Below, one piece after another: positions 37,150 to 47,736 of a stretch of DNA of 64,000 nt; positions within the stretch are counted from its first letter, which is position 1; each line of letters begins with the position of its first letter. Location: contig NC_052125.1 in the NCBI RefSeq assembly GCF_012273895.1, positions 3,658,001 through 3,722,000 on the forward strand, in the 5' to 3' direction. The position numbers were made by a program, and so were the translations under genes. The DNA is from Zerene cesonia (lineage: Eukaryota > Arthropoda > Insecta > Lepidoptera > Pieridae). The notes under the pieces are model-generated. The model was given only the letters and a program-made list of their open reading frames with translations. It did not search any database and was not told where the DNA came from.

Positions 37150-37345
37150 TATCATATTTGAATCACATCATCAGTTCATATATGTTCCCACTGCTGGGAC
37201 ACAGGCCTCCTATGAGGGTTCAGGCCGTTATCCACCACGCTGGCCAAGTGCGGGTTGGCAGATGTCACATGTCGTCGAACTTTTGATTCTCGGACATGCC
37301 GGTTTCCTCACGATGTTTTCCTTCACCGTTTTAAGTTTTAATTTG
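37150..37345 (-). mobile_element. tRNA-derived SINE (GAT type), 3' part
   Basis: Minus-strand body and end of the 30960 family (CATCATCAG...CCACCACGCTGGCCAAG...TTCACCGTTTTAAG). The tRNA-like head is missing. Confidence 0.65.
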
Positions 37346-37452
37346 AATAGTATAGAGTAATTAGCTATTACATGTTTATGAAAAATTATATTAAGCTAGG
37401 AGACGGATTAAATTTACCATTTAATAATGGGATATCCTTCTAATATTATAAA

Positions 37453-37649
37453 TTAGCTCCGCCCCGCGCTTTACCCGCATAAGTATGTATCCCGTAGGAA
37501 TATCGAGATAAAAAGTTGCCTATATGTTATTCCAGTTGTCCAGCTATCTACGTACCAAATTTCATTGCAATCGATTGAGTAGTTTTTGCGTGAAAGAGTA
37601 ACAAACGTACACATACAAACTTTCTTTTATAATACTTATTAGTAAGATA
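37453..37649 (+). repeat. Family A repeat
   Basis: Begins inside TATTATAAATTAGCTCCG, ends ATAATACTTATTAGTAAGAT. Confidence 0.7.
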
Positions 37650-37977
37650 GGACGTGAAAGTTTTTAAGTATGGATGGATGGATGTTTGTTGCTCTCTCAC
37701 GCGAAAGCAGATTATCGTATCTATATGAAATTTGGTACAGAGATAGATTATAGTCTGGATTAGCACATAGGCTACTTTTAAGCCGGGTACCACGGGAAAA
37801 ACGCCGCGGGTCACAGCTAGTACTTAGTATAGATAAGTTTAGAACATTAATTTTTTCTGTTGATTACTTAAGACTTTTATTAGTTTAGGTCTCTAGCTCA
37901 ACTAAATAACAAGCGAAGATTATTATAAATTAAAATGTACATACGTATATATTATTTTCATATTGTATGTGATATGT

Positions 37978-38172
37978 GTGAAGTCCCGTGTCCCCTACTG
38001 GGGTATGGGGCAGATGATATACATCCGTTTCACTGATCGATTTTCTTTACGGACAAGTAGGTGATCAGCCTTCTGTGTCCTGCCAGACCGAGACATTCTT
38101 TTGCGTCCCCACTGGGAACCGAACCCAGGACCCGTCGGTTCTACGCTCACGCGTTTACCACTGCACCAAGTA
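37978..38172 (-). mobile_element. tRNA-derived SINE ('tggggtatgggg' family)
   Basis: Minus-strand order: head with GGTAAACGCGTGAGCG, then GGGTTCGGTTCCCAGTGG (B box), body and GGGACACGGGACTTCAC end. This complete copy serves as the guide for the 10-N gap at 46773. Confidence 0.6.
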
Positions 38173-38633
38173 CTATTTTATAAGAGAGGAAATGGAAAAA
38201 ACAAAATTTTCGAGAATACATACACAACGGACATAAATAATTTTATAGTTAACTGTGCCGCGCGGATTCACTTGCGGGCTAATATTTCTACTCCTCTTGT
38301 ATTATTATATTAGCTGACTAGGCAACGCTGTTCTGCCTTATTTTTATCATGAAGTGGTATGATATAATAGATGTTGGCCGATTCTCAGACCTGCTCGATA
38401 TACGCACAAATCATAATCGGTCTAGCAGTTTTGATGAGTATGGTAACTAACATTGTGAAACGAGAATTTTATGTATATTAGAGACTTGCGGTCCGCCCCG
38501 GCTTCGCCCGTGGTACATACCTATATAACCTTCCTCAATAAATGGGCTATCTAACACTGAAAGAATTTTTCAAATCGGGCCAGAAGTTCTTGCAATAAGT
38601 GCGTTCAAACAAACAAACTCTTCATCTTTATAA

Positions 38634-38815
38634 CCTTATATATAAAATTCTCGTGTCACAATGTTAGTCTCTATACTCCTCCGAAACGGCTTGACCGATT
38701 CCTCTGAAATTTGGTAAGCATATTGGGTAGGTCTGAGAATCGGCTAACATCTATTTTTCATACCACTAAACGATAAGAGTAAGGCAGAACAGCGTTTGCC
38801 GGGTGCAGCTAGTAT
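38634..38815 (+). repeat. Family C repeat, good copy
   Basis: TATATAAAATTCTCGTGTC, CTCCTCCGAAACGGCTTGAC, ACGATAAGAGTAAGGCAG, GCCGGGTGCAGCTAGT. A second minus copy lies at 38312-38475, with a family B copy at 38482-38633 between them. Confidence 0.7.
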
Positions 38816-39006
38816 TAGTATAGATTAGTGATATAACGATAGATAGATGATTATAATCAGGTACCTTCTAGGGAAGCGCGCTCCATCTTAGACCACATCT
38901 CAGCCATATACCATCAGGCGAGATCGTAGTCAAGCGCTGCCTCATAACGAATAAAAAAACAGGTTAGTGATTTCCGAGTGAAGGCGCCACAAACACACAT
39001 ACATCC

Positions 39007-39117
39007 GGTTTGGCAAAAAACGCGGGTTCGCATCCCGCCTCGTGATCAAATTTTTTTCTGTTCATTTAAAAATTTCTCATTTATAAAGCATTTCAATGCT
39101 ATAAAACAAAAAATTAA
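39007..39117 (+). mobile_element. tRNA-like SINE, 5'-truncated copy with 12-bp target duplication
   Basis: Begins inside the anticodon loop (GGTTTGGC) and continues through T arm (CGCGGGTTCGCATCCCGC), acceptor 3' strand, T-run and the family tail ending CTATAAAAC and an A-rich end. ACACATACATCC flanks it on both sides (38995-39006 and 39118-39129). The target was an older family-A repeat, whose sequence resumes after the insertion. Confidence 0.75.
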
Positions 39118-39455
39118 ACACATACATCCATACGCATAGTTTCGCATTTATTATAAGTACTAACTAGGTGGTGTAGTTGACATATTTTAAAGCGAATAAC
39201 TATTAAATACTGACTTCGTACGTAGTATAGTGTAATAAATTACCAGCTACTAAATATACTATCCACTATCTTAGCCATCTTGGTACCCGGGTAAAAAGTA
39301 GCCTATGTGCTAATCCAGACTATAAAATTCAGATGTAATAAGCGTTTTCGCGAGAAAATTAATAAACATTCTTCATATATTATATTCACTCTTATAAACT
39401 TTCGTGTTTATAATATTAGTAGGATATATAAATCACTAAATGTGCTGCTTTTGCA

Positions 39456-39855
39456 ACGGCAATGGAGCTGGTGGGACGCCTGATGGTAAGTGTTACCACC
39501 GCCCGTGAACATTTGGAGAGGCGTAAGGTCCATTGCAAACCTTACGCCTCTACAAATGGATTGGCGACTTTAATTGGGAAGGGATTAAGAAAGGATAGAC
39601 GAGAGGAATAAAGGAAAAGATAGGAAGGGTAAGGAAAAGGATATGAGCTACCGGCTCCCCCACTCACCGGACGAAACACAGCAGCATGCTATTTCACGCC
39701 GGTCATCTGTGGGGGTGTGGTACTTCCCCGGTGCGAGCTGTCCCAATTCGTAAGGTCTGCAATGGACCTTATGCTTGTATAAATGTTCATGGGCGGTAGT
39801 AGCGCTTACCATCAGGCGACTACTACCAGCTACATTGCCGACTGTGTCATAAAAA
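39456..39855. repeat. Inverted pair of family G repeats
   Basis: A minus copy (39456-39750) ends at GAGCTGTCCCAATTCGT and is followed at once by the terminal part of a plus copy (39751-39855). Confidence 0.6.
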
Positions 39856-40069
39856 AATATCGACTGTATTTTTTTATCTACGTTACCTCCGACTACGACT
39901 GGGTGAACCGAATTTGATGATTCTTCTTTAATTTCAAAGCTGGTGCCTGTGGTGGTGGTGCTGGTTTTTTCATAAATAATTATTGTTATGCAAGGTTTAT
40001 GAATGTTATCCTGACTGATAACATAACTTCCAATTTACTTTAACTGCCCGTTAGAACTTTATAGTTTGC

Positions 40070-40230
40070 TAGCGGTACGCCCCGGCTTCAATCGTGGTAC
40101 ATATATAGCCGTTCCTCAATAAATGGGCTATCTAACACTGAAATAATTTTTCGAATCGGACCAAAAGTTCCTGAGATTAGTGCGTTCAAACAAACAAACA
40201 AACTCTTCAGCTTTATAATATTAGTATAGA
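40070..40230 (+). repeat. Family B repeat
   Basis: CTAGCGGTACGCCCCGGC to CTTTATAATATTAGTATAGAT. Confidence 0.65.
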
Positions 40231-40515
40231 TTGTACCTACCTAAGTAAAATCTCATATAATCCCATTGTAGGGTACAGACATTTTTTTCACCGCCCCAAG
40301 TTAAGAAAAATCTTTCTTAATTCAACATATTACCTAAGTTTTTATTTTAGGACTATAATGTTTTCAGAGTTCACACCAAACATCTACTATAAATGAGTGA
40401 ACCAATGATGGGGTTATTATTTTTATGTTTGATAGAATTTTTGTAAGAAACCATTATTAATACTATGAATTTATTTCTGTTTCAGGTAGATAAACTGTAT
40501 TCGACATGTCCCTAC

Positions 40516-43500
40516 GTGTCGTGTATGACAACCAAATGCTGGTACCTAGAGGCAAGTACATAATAAGTAATAAGAAAACAAATAGAAAATTTTATTTTAT
40601 TTGTAGTAAATAAAGTTATTTACAACCAAACCTACTGCACCGATTTTGAAAACTCCTAACTTCAGCGTGAGTGATATATACTATTTTTTTTAATTTTTAC
40701 TGCCCCAGACGGATCTGACACGAATAGTTGGTTATTAAGTATTCCATTTACTAATTAATCAAGATTAAACAAATAGACTAATTATGTTTGTATAGTCTTA
40801 TTACTAGGAAATTAACAAAGTAACTAAGATTTTCTGTGTAACATAGAGCAAAAGAATGGACCAATGTACTTACAATTTTATAACATTACTTGAACTGAAG
40901 CGATCATTTCCTGCTAACATATTTTAACACTGACGTCTATAAATGCAACACACAAGAGTGATTACAAACTCCTATTTTGAAATAAGAAAAAAATGTTTGA
41001 ATTAAAAAATTATCTTTTCAGAAGAAATGGTTCCAGCATNNNNNNNNNNNNNNNNNNNNNNNNNNNNNNNNNNNNNNNNNNNNNNNNNNNNNNNNNNNNN
41101 NNNNNNNNNNNNNNNNNNNNNNNNNNNNNNNNNNNNNNNNNNNNNNNNNNNNNNNNNNNNNNNNNNNNNNNNNNNNNNNNNNNNNNNNNNNNNNNNNNNN
41201 NNNNNNNNNNNNNNNNNNNNNNNNNNNNNNNNNNNNNNNNNNNNNNNNNNNNNNNNNNNNNNNNNNNNNNNNNNNNNNNNNNNNNNNNNNNNNNNNNNNN
41301 NNNNNNNNNNNNNNNNNNNNNNNNNNNNNNNNNNNNNNNNNNNNNNNNNNNNNNNNNNNNNNNNNNNNNNNNNNNNNNNNNNNNNNNNNNNNNNNNNNNN
41401 NNNNNNNNNNNNNNNNNNNNNNNNNNNNNNNNNNNNNNNNNNNNNNNNNNNNNNNNNNNNNNNNNNNNNNNNNNNNNNNNNNNNNNNNNNNNNNNNNNNN
41501 NNNNNNNNNNNNNNNNNNNNNNNNNNNNNNNNNNNNNNNNNNNNNNNNNNNNNNNNNNNNNNNNNNNNNNNNNNNNNNNNNNNNNNNNNNNNNNNNNNNN
41601 NNNNNNNNNNNNNNNNNNNNNNNNNNNNNNNNNNNNNNNNNNNNNNNNNNNNNNNNNNNNNNNNNNNNNNNNNNNNNNNNNNNNNNNNNNNNNNNNNNNN
41701 NNNNNNNNNNNNNNNNNNNNNNNNNNNNNNNNNNNNNNNNNNNNNNNNNNNNNNNNNNNNNNNNNNNNNNNNNNNNNNNNNNNNNNNNNNNNNNNNNNNN
41801 NNNNNNNNNNNNNNNNNNNNNNNNNNNNNNNNNNNNNNNNNNNNNNNNNNNNNNNNNNNNNNNNNNNNNNNNNNNNNNNNNNNNNNNNNNNNNNNNNNNN
41901 NNNNNNNNNNNNNNNNNNNNNNNNNNNNNNNNNNNNNNNNNNNNNNNNNNNNNNNNNNNNNNNNNNNNNNNNNNNNNNNNNNNNNNNNNNNNNNNNNNNN
42001 NNNNNNNNNNNNNNNNNNNNNNNNNNNNNNNNNNNNNNNTACAAACTCCTATTTTGAAATAAGAAAAAAATGTTTGAATTAAAAAATTATCTTTTCAGAA
42101 GAAATGGTTCCAGCATTAATCATAAACCCCCACAATCCCCCACCATGGCTACAGAACAGCCCCGTGCAACCACAAATCATCTACATACAACAACAGCAAC
42201 AAAATTACGTACAACAAGTTCAACAATTAGACCAAAACCAAGTCTACATCCAACAATATGGCTACCAAAACCCTCAAATGTTCATCCCCAATTACGAACA
42301 AATACGGCCCATACAAATTGTCCCCAATGTTATGCAAGTACCCGCAAACGCAGAATATTCCAACGAACGAATGGTGCAAACCATGCCACAGACCTTCGCA
42401 CCCACACAGACGAACGTACAAAATCAAATGCCAATACAAAACATACAGAATCCAGTGAACACGATGACGATGCCAATCCAGAGCCAACAGTTACCTGAAA
42501 GAATTGAAAATCCACACACACAAGTGCGATTTGCAGATGTTAGAGTACCCAACGTTATACAAATGAGACCGGCAGAACCCGTCAGACAGATGCAACCCAA
42601 TCAAATACAAGTGCCCAGACCGGAAACCCAATTTCGACCGAACGCGCGAATGATACGACCGCAAATACCGACAACAGCGGTTCATCGACGACCAGTCTTA
42701 AATAGTAATATAGTTCGAACCCCACGGTTTGCGTATAGACCTATACAACCTAGACTGCGAACCCAAATCCCGGTACAAAAGCGATTTGTACAATCTACCA
42801 GCATGCCAAATGTCATTAACGTAACCAATATGGGCCCAACTCCTGTAAATACAATGGAGACCGTCAATAGAAAACGCAAGAGCGAATCACCTGATGAAAT
42901 ACAAAAGAAATTAAATATACTAGCTATTAATAACAGTCCTATATTATTAGGACAACTAGCGAACCCTACTATACAAAACGAAATCAAAACTGAAAAACCT
43001 CCGATACCTGTTGCAATAACAAATAATTCAGTCAGTACACAAGTAAAAAAGATTGATCTGGATACATCACAAACAAATTCAACGCATGGATTGGTCAATC
43101 AGATCAATTTAGCGCAAAGTCTACTGGATAAAGAAAAATTAGTAAGAAACACTGTATTTACCCAAGCTAGAGGTAGAATATTAAACGTTAAAAACGAAAC
43201 AAAACCCGAAAATGTGACCATTGACGTACAAACAGACGAAATTATGAAACAAACTACCGAAGAAACAAAGACAGTAGAAACAAATGTTAAAGAAAACAAA
43301 GATATAAACAAAGTGGAAATAGATGAAAATATACGAAATGTTAATAAAGGGATCAACAACAGAAGTGAAACGACAGAAGATATGAAATTAACGGACAAGG
43401 ATTATATTCTAACTCACGTGCTAGACGGTTTTGTTATTCAAGAATCTAATGTTGCTTTCCCGGTGAGTTTTATTTCTTAAAAAAAAAACACATGATTTAA

Positions 43501-44763
43501 GACATGTCTGAAACTACAGATGTTTAAAAAAGAGAAACAATTTTGGAATCAAAAACTACAATGTAAATCTTCGCCTCAGTAGTAAGAGCCACAAAGAGTG
43601 GGAGTCACAGTTGACCAGACATTCTAGTTAATAAAAGCAGTACGAAAAACGTTTCTTACAACAATAAAAAAACGTTTATAAATTTAATTTTTAGTTTCAA
43701 AGCTCTATCAATGCTCTACCAATTAATTTTTAACTTTCTTACGTCCGTGAGACTAAATGAAGTTGTGCTGATGATTCATAATTCGAAAATGTTTCAGATA
43801 AGAAAACCACTAGTGGAGAAGACAATAAGGCTAAGTTCAGAGACAAAAGAATTAATTCCAAATGCTGAAGATATCGCGGATAAAGATTTAGAAGACCACA
43901 TACCTTCTGTAGCCATTGTAGTGGATAGAAGTAAGAAATTAGACGAGAAAGAAAATGATGTTGATAGCGGTAAGTTTAATAAATAATCATGACTTTTAGA
44001 TAAAATATAATACAAATTGGTTGTATGAAATAGAAGGTTCGTCACATGTGGGATTCACCCAATAAAAGAGATATATCCTAGAAAAACAGTAATGATAATT
44101 ATATTTCTTTTATTTCAGGCAATCCATTTAGAAATCTAACTCCAGCAACCATCAAAACATGGACGGTAAGATTTTTTACACTAACATAAAAAATTACAGA
44201 CTTCTGATTATTTAACAAATTTTGCATAGAGATCATCCAATCATAGTATAGCCATATATTATAATCCATTGACACTATATTTTCACAGAAATCACTACAG
44301 TATTTCTTGTACTTATGTGTGCAACATAATCCTACTAATATTATAAATGCGAAAGTTTGTAAGGATGTGTGTGTGTGTTTGTTGCTCTATCAAGCAAAAA
44401 CTACTGAACCAATTGCAATGAAATTTGGTACGTCCCGATATTCCTACAGGATACGGACTTACGCGGGTGAAACCGCGGGGTGCTGCTAGTACAATATATA
44501 TAACACATAAATTTTACTACTAATTGAGATTATCTGTATAAAAAAACTAAGAGATTTTAAACTATATTATATATTATATATATTTTCAGGTGGAACAGCT
44601 AACAAAACATCTTGATGACAGAGGCTGGCCAGATACCTCAGCAGCATTTTTCGAACATGAAATTGATGGCGAGTCACTACTCTTAGTGTCCAAATCACAA
44701 TTACTGACCATAGGAGTAAAGGAACATCAAGCTGATATAATTATGGAGTTCATGAGTAGATAA
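40516..44763 (+). CDS. Polyhomeotic-like Gln-rich protein with HD1 motif and C-terminal SAM domain, 600 aa
   Basis: Exons 40516-40561, 42099-43462, 43798-43969, 44119-44165 and 44590-44763 join in frame (1803 nt). The first intron has a GC donor (GAG then GCAAGT), and a stop lies in frame just before the ATG. Residues about 30-230 are rich in Gln, Asn and Pro (IQQQQQNYVQQVQQLDQ). Residues about 448-470 (ILTHVLDGFVIQESNVAFPV) match the HD1 motif of Polyhomeotic/PHC proteins (HVIEGFVIQE). The last 65 residues are a SAM domain (WTVEQLTKHLDDRGWPDTS, then FFEHEIDGESLLLVSK). In PHC proteins an FCS zinc finger lies between HD1 and SAM; the corresponding exons here contain no Cys. Known PHC proteins act in Polycomb PRC1, where SAM domains polymerise. 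Membership in that complex is inferred. This may be a diverged paralog or an SAMD7/11-type relative. Confidence 0.82.
40963..42116. other. Assembly gap (41040-42039) flanked by a 77-bp perfect duplication
   Basis: 40963-41039 and 42040-42116 are the same 77 bases, including the acceptor and first codons of HD1/SAM exon 2. This is what two unmerged overlapping contigs look like. The left copy should not be counted as a second exon. Confidence 0.9.
44328..44490 (-). repeat. Family A repeat with internal deletion
   Basis: Lacks the middle block (GTCCAGCTATCTACG to GTTGCC); jumps from GGTACG to TCCCGATATTCC. Lies in intron 4 of the HD1/SAM gene. Confidence 0.7.
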
Positions 44764-44777
44764 CATGATTTAAAACA

Positions 44778-44783
44778 AATAAA
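44778..44783 (+). promoter_or_regulatory. Poly(A) signal of the HD1/SAM gene
   Basis: AATAAA 15 nt after the stop codon, so the 3' UTR would be very short. Confidence 0.5.
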
Positions 44784-45452
44784 ATACTAGCTAGGCTAGC
44801 TAGGCTAGGCTTTATTCTACAAAGCCTTTTTCTATTCCATAATAAATCTGAATAAGCTTTCAGAAATTTCGCTTGAAAGAGCAATAAAACAAAATAAATT
44901 TATAGATTCAATATAGTATGATAGGATTTTGAAGATTGTTTTTTCAGGGAGATTTCACCTATGTGGACAGTAATAGTGTAGGTATATTGAAATGGTCTTC
45001 AATGTGTAAATGTAAAAACTGGGTTAGGAAATTGGGAAAGTAAGATGTGCTAAGGTAAACTTGGAAGTGATAAATAGTTCAGAAAAGGAAATGTATATAT
45101 AGAAAAAATTATTGCCAAATGTGTTGGACAGCTCGAGAACGGCTCTACCAATTGGGTATTTTTATAAATTTTTAAAAAGGAAGCTTCTTCTAGGGTAAAC
45201 CATACCACGGGCGCAACCGGTAGCGGACCGTGTTTTATAAATTGTAAAAGGGTACAACAGCATGTTTAGCTATAGTTATGAGGTGAAAGAAATAATCATA
45301 TTTGTTTTAGTATTATATCGTCTTCCCGTTTGGAATATTTTATTAAATATTGTGATGCAATTTTTTTTAAGTTTCTAGACTTGTCTTTGAGTTAAGATTA
45401 TTTTTAGGAAAGGTACTAAGATGATGTAGATGTAGTAGCATTGACAATAGTA

Positions 45453-46452
45453 NNNNNNNNNNNNNNNNNNNNNNNNNNNNNNNNNNNNNNNNNNNNNNNN
45501 NNNNNNNNNNNNNNNNNNNNNNNNNNNNNNNNNNNNNNNNNNNNNNNNNNNNNNNNNNNNNNNNNNNNNNNNNNNNNNNNNNNNNNNNNNNNNNNNNNNN
45601 NNNNNNNNNNNNNNNNNNNNNNNNNNNNNNNNNNNNNNNNNNNNNNNNNNNNNNNNNNNNNNNNNNNNNNNNNNNNNNNNNNNNNNNNNNNNNNNNNNNN
45701 NNNNNNNNNNNNNNNNNNNNNNNNNNNNNNNNNNNNNNNNNNNNNNNNNNNNNNNNNNNNNNNNNNNNNNNNNNNNNNNNNNNNNNNNNNNNNNNNNNNN
45801 NNNNNNNNNNNNNNNNNNNNNNNNNNNNNNNNNNNNNNNNNNNNNNNNNNNNNNNNNNNNNNNNNNNNNNNNNNNNNNNNNNNNNNNNNNNNNNNNNNNN
45901 NNNNNNNNNNNNNNNNNNNNNNNNNNNNNNNNNNNNNNNNNNNNNNNNNNNNNNNNNNNNNNNNNNNNNNNNNNNNNNNNNNNNNNNNNNNNNNNNNNNN
46001 NNNNNNNNNNNNNNNNNNNNNNNNNNNNNNNNNNNNNNNNNNNNNNNNNNNNNNNNNNNNNNNNNNNNNNNNNNNNNNNNNNNNNNNNNNNNNNNNNNNN
46101 NNNNNNNNNNNNNNNNNNNNNNNNNNNNNNNNNNNNNNNNNNNNNNNNNNNNNNNNNNNNNNNNNNNNNNNNNNNNNNNNNNNNNNNNNNNNNNNNNNNN
46201 NNNNNNNNNNNNNNNNNNNNNNNNNNNNNNNNNNNNNNNNNNNNNNNNNNNNNNNNNNNNNNNNNNNNNNNNNNNNNNNNNNNNNNNNNNNNNNNNNNNN
46301 NNNNNNNNNNNNNNNNNNNNNNNNNNNNNNNNNNNNNNNNNNNNNNNNNNNNNNNNNNNNNNNNNNNNNNNNNNNNNNNNNNNNNNNNNNNNNNNNNNNN
46401 NNNNNNNNNNNNNNNNNNNNNNNNNNNNNNNNNNNNNNNNNNNNNNNNNNNN
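45453..46452. other. Assembly gap, 1000 N
   Basis: Between the HD1/SAM gene and the galectin-domain gene; the flanks share no sequence that I can see. Confidence 0.99.
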
Positions 46453-46700
46453 ATAATTAAATTAATGGTTAACCAATTAGTGTTAAATGTAAATAAACAA
46501 CTTCAATAGTCTGACATAAGTAAAAATTAGAACTGCAATATTATAATTTTTTTTGTGTTTTTAAGTACTATTACTACAAATTATATAATAAATAAGCATA
46601 ATTGTGAATACATTATTTTTGTTATAAATTTGTTTTATTTATTAAATACTTCTGTGGTTAACATTAAACTTTAAAAATGGCTAGTTATTTTAATGATATT

Positions 46701-46850
46701 TGTGAAGTCCCGTGTCCCCTAGTGGGGTATGGGGCAAATGATGTACATCCGTTTCACTGATCGATTTTCTTTNNNNNNNNNNCCCACTGGGAATTGAACC
46801 CAGGACCCCTCGGTTCTACGCTCACGCGTTAACCACTGTACCAAGGAGGC
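46701..46850 (-). mobile_element. tRNA-derived SINE ('tggggtatgggg' family) containing the 10-N gap
   Basis: Both halves match the 37978 copy, with 10 N where that copy has nearly 60 nt. Confidence 0.6.
46773..46782. other. Assembly gap, 10 N, within a SINE
   Basis: The intact copy at 37978 has nearly 60 nt at this point. Confidence 0.95.
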
Positions 46851-47016
46851 GGAGGTTTTTTTTTTAATGATATTTAGGATAGGTTTAATATTAGACCATC
46901 CAGTATTCAACTAGTATACTACGAGTATAAGGGCAGGACAAGTAACAATTTCAAGGTAAACAGTTTAAAAAAAAACCTATACAACCTAGGAGCAAAAAAA
47001 TAATGAGTTAATAGTT

Positions 47017-47294
47017 TAATTTTTAGTTTTTTTATAGCATTGAAATGCTTTATAAATGAGAAATTTTGAAAGAATAGAAAAAATTTGATCACGAGGCAGG
47101 ATTCGAACCTGCGTATCTTGCCTAACCGTAGCAACGCCTAGCCTCTCGGCCACCCGTGATCCTGCCACAGTAATCGAATTTCTTCTACTCTTTCGGTTTC
47201 ATGTGCCTAAGGGGCACCCCATGTCATCTATTGAGATGATTAAGAACCATCACAACCAATACGAAACATTATTTCAATGATTACAATATTGATC
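47017..47294 (-). mobile_element. tRNA-like SINE, longest clean copy
   Basis: On the minus strand, about 130 nt of family-specific 5' sequence (from ATCAATATTGTAATC to AGAAATTCGATTACTG) precede the 71-nt tRNA-like core at 47089-47159. After the core come CAAATTTTTTC (a Pol III-type T-run) and a tail of about 60 nt with the small palindrome AGCATTTCAATGCT. The core has A box TGGCCGAGAGG and B box GGTTCGAATCC. Confidence 0.75.
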
Positions 47295-47696
47295 TAGTCA
47301 ACACACAGCACAAACTACTGAACCTGGCATGAAGATATAAGTAATGACGTAGGCATCGACTAAGAAAGGATTTTTATTAAGGGGATGAAAATTTGTACCA
47401 TAAAAATGTATTAGGACCAAGCTGCGTGCAACAGCTACTTGTATAATATATCACTTAAATTGATTTTGATAATTTTTATATCTAACAATTTGGCAGAATT
47501 GGGATACCAATTAAGTTTTCCTTCACTGCAAAATGAACAAGGTTTTATAAATATTATCATGAAACCAACACAGCAAAAAATAAATTTTCCTTTTTGTACA
47601 AACAAATCACATAACTTCTCATTTATTTCCTTTAAATTATAACAATAACAACACAATTTCAAAAAGTTAATACAAAAATTTAACCATTCAAAAAGG

Positions 47697-47706
47697 TTTA
47701 TTTATT
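47697..47706 (-). promoter_or_regulatory. Poly(A) signals of the galectin-domain gene
   Basis: Two overlapping AATAAA motifs on the minus strand, about 31-40 nt past the stop codon at 47737-47739. Confidence 0.5.
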
Positions 47707-47736
47707 ATGTGTGTGTGTGCCGTACATACTAGACAA

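Larger units (their letters stand above)
33584..40515 (+). other. Proposed first intron of the HD1/SAM gene
   Basis: 33584-34860 is AT-rich and mostly unique. After that come family A copies, the A/C hybrid, SINEs at 37150, 37978 and 39007, and the family G pair at 39456. No coding exon seen. Confidence 0.45.
44784..47696. other. Intergenic stretch between convergent genes
   Basis: Contains two gaps, a SINE at 46701 and the long tRNA-like SINE at 47017; the rest is AT-rich with no gene signal. Confidence 0.6.

Noticed and set aside
40963..41039. A duplicated exon start upstream of HD1/SAM exon 2
   Set aside because: Exact 77-bp copy at a gap edge; best explained as unmerged contig overlap.
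42070..42498. 142-codon open frame overlapping HD1/SAM exon 2
   Set aside because: Different frame from the long exon, starts inside the intron, and has only the Thr/Pro bias expected from the shifted Gln/Pro-rich sequence.
47089..47159. A functional tRNA-Thr (GGT) gene
   Set aside because: Position 33 is C instead of T, and the core recurs in dispersed, truncated, decayed copies with a shared tail, so it is part of a mobile element.
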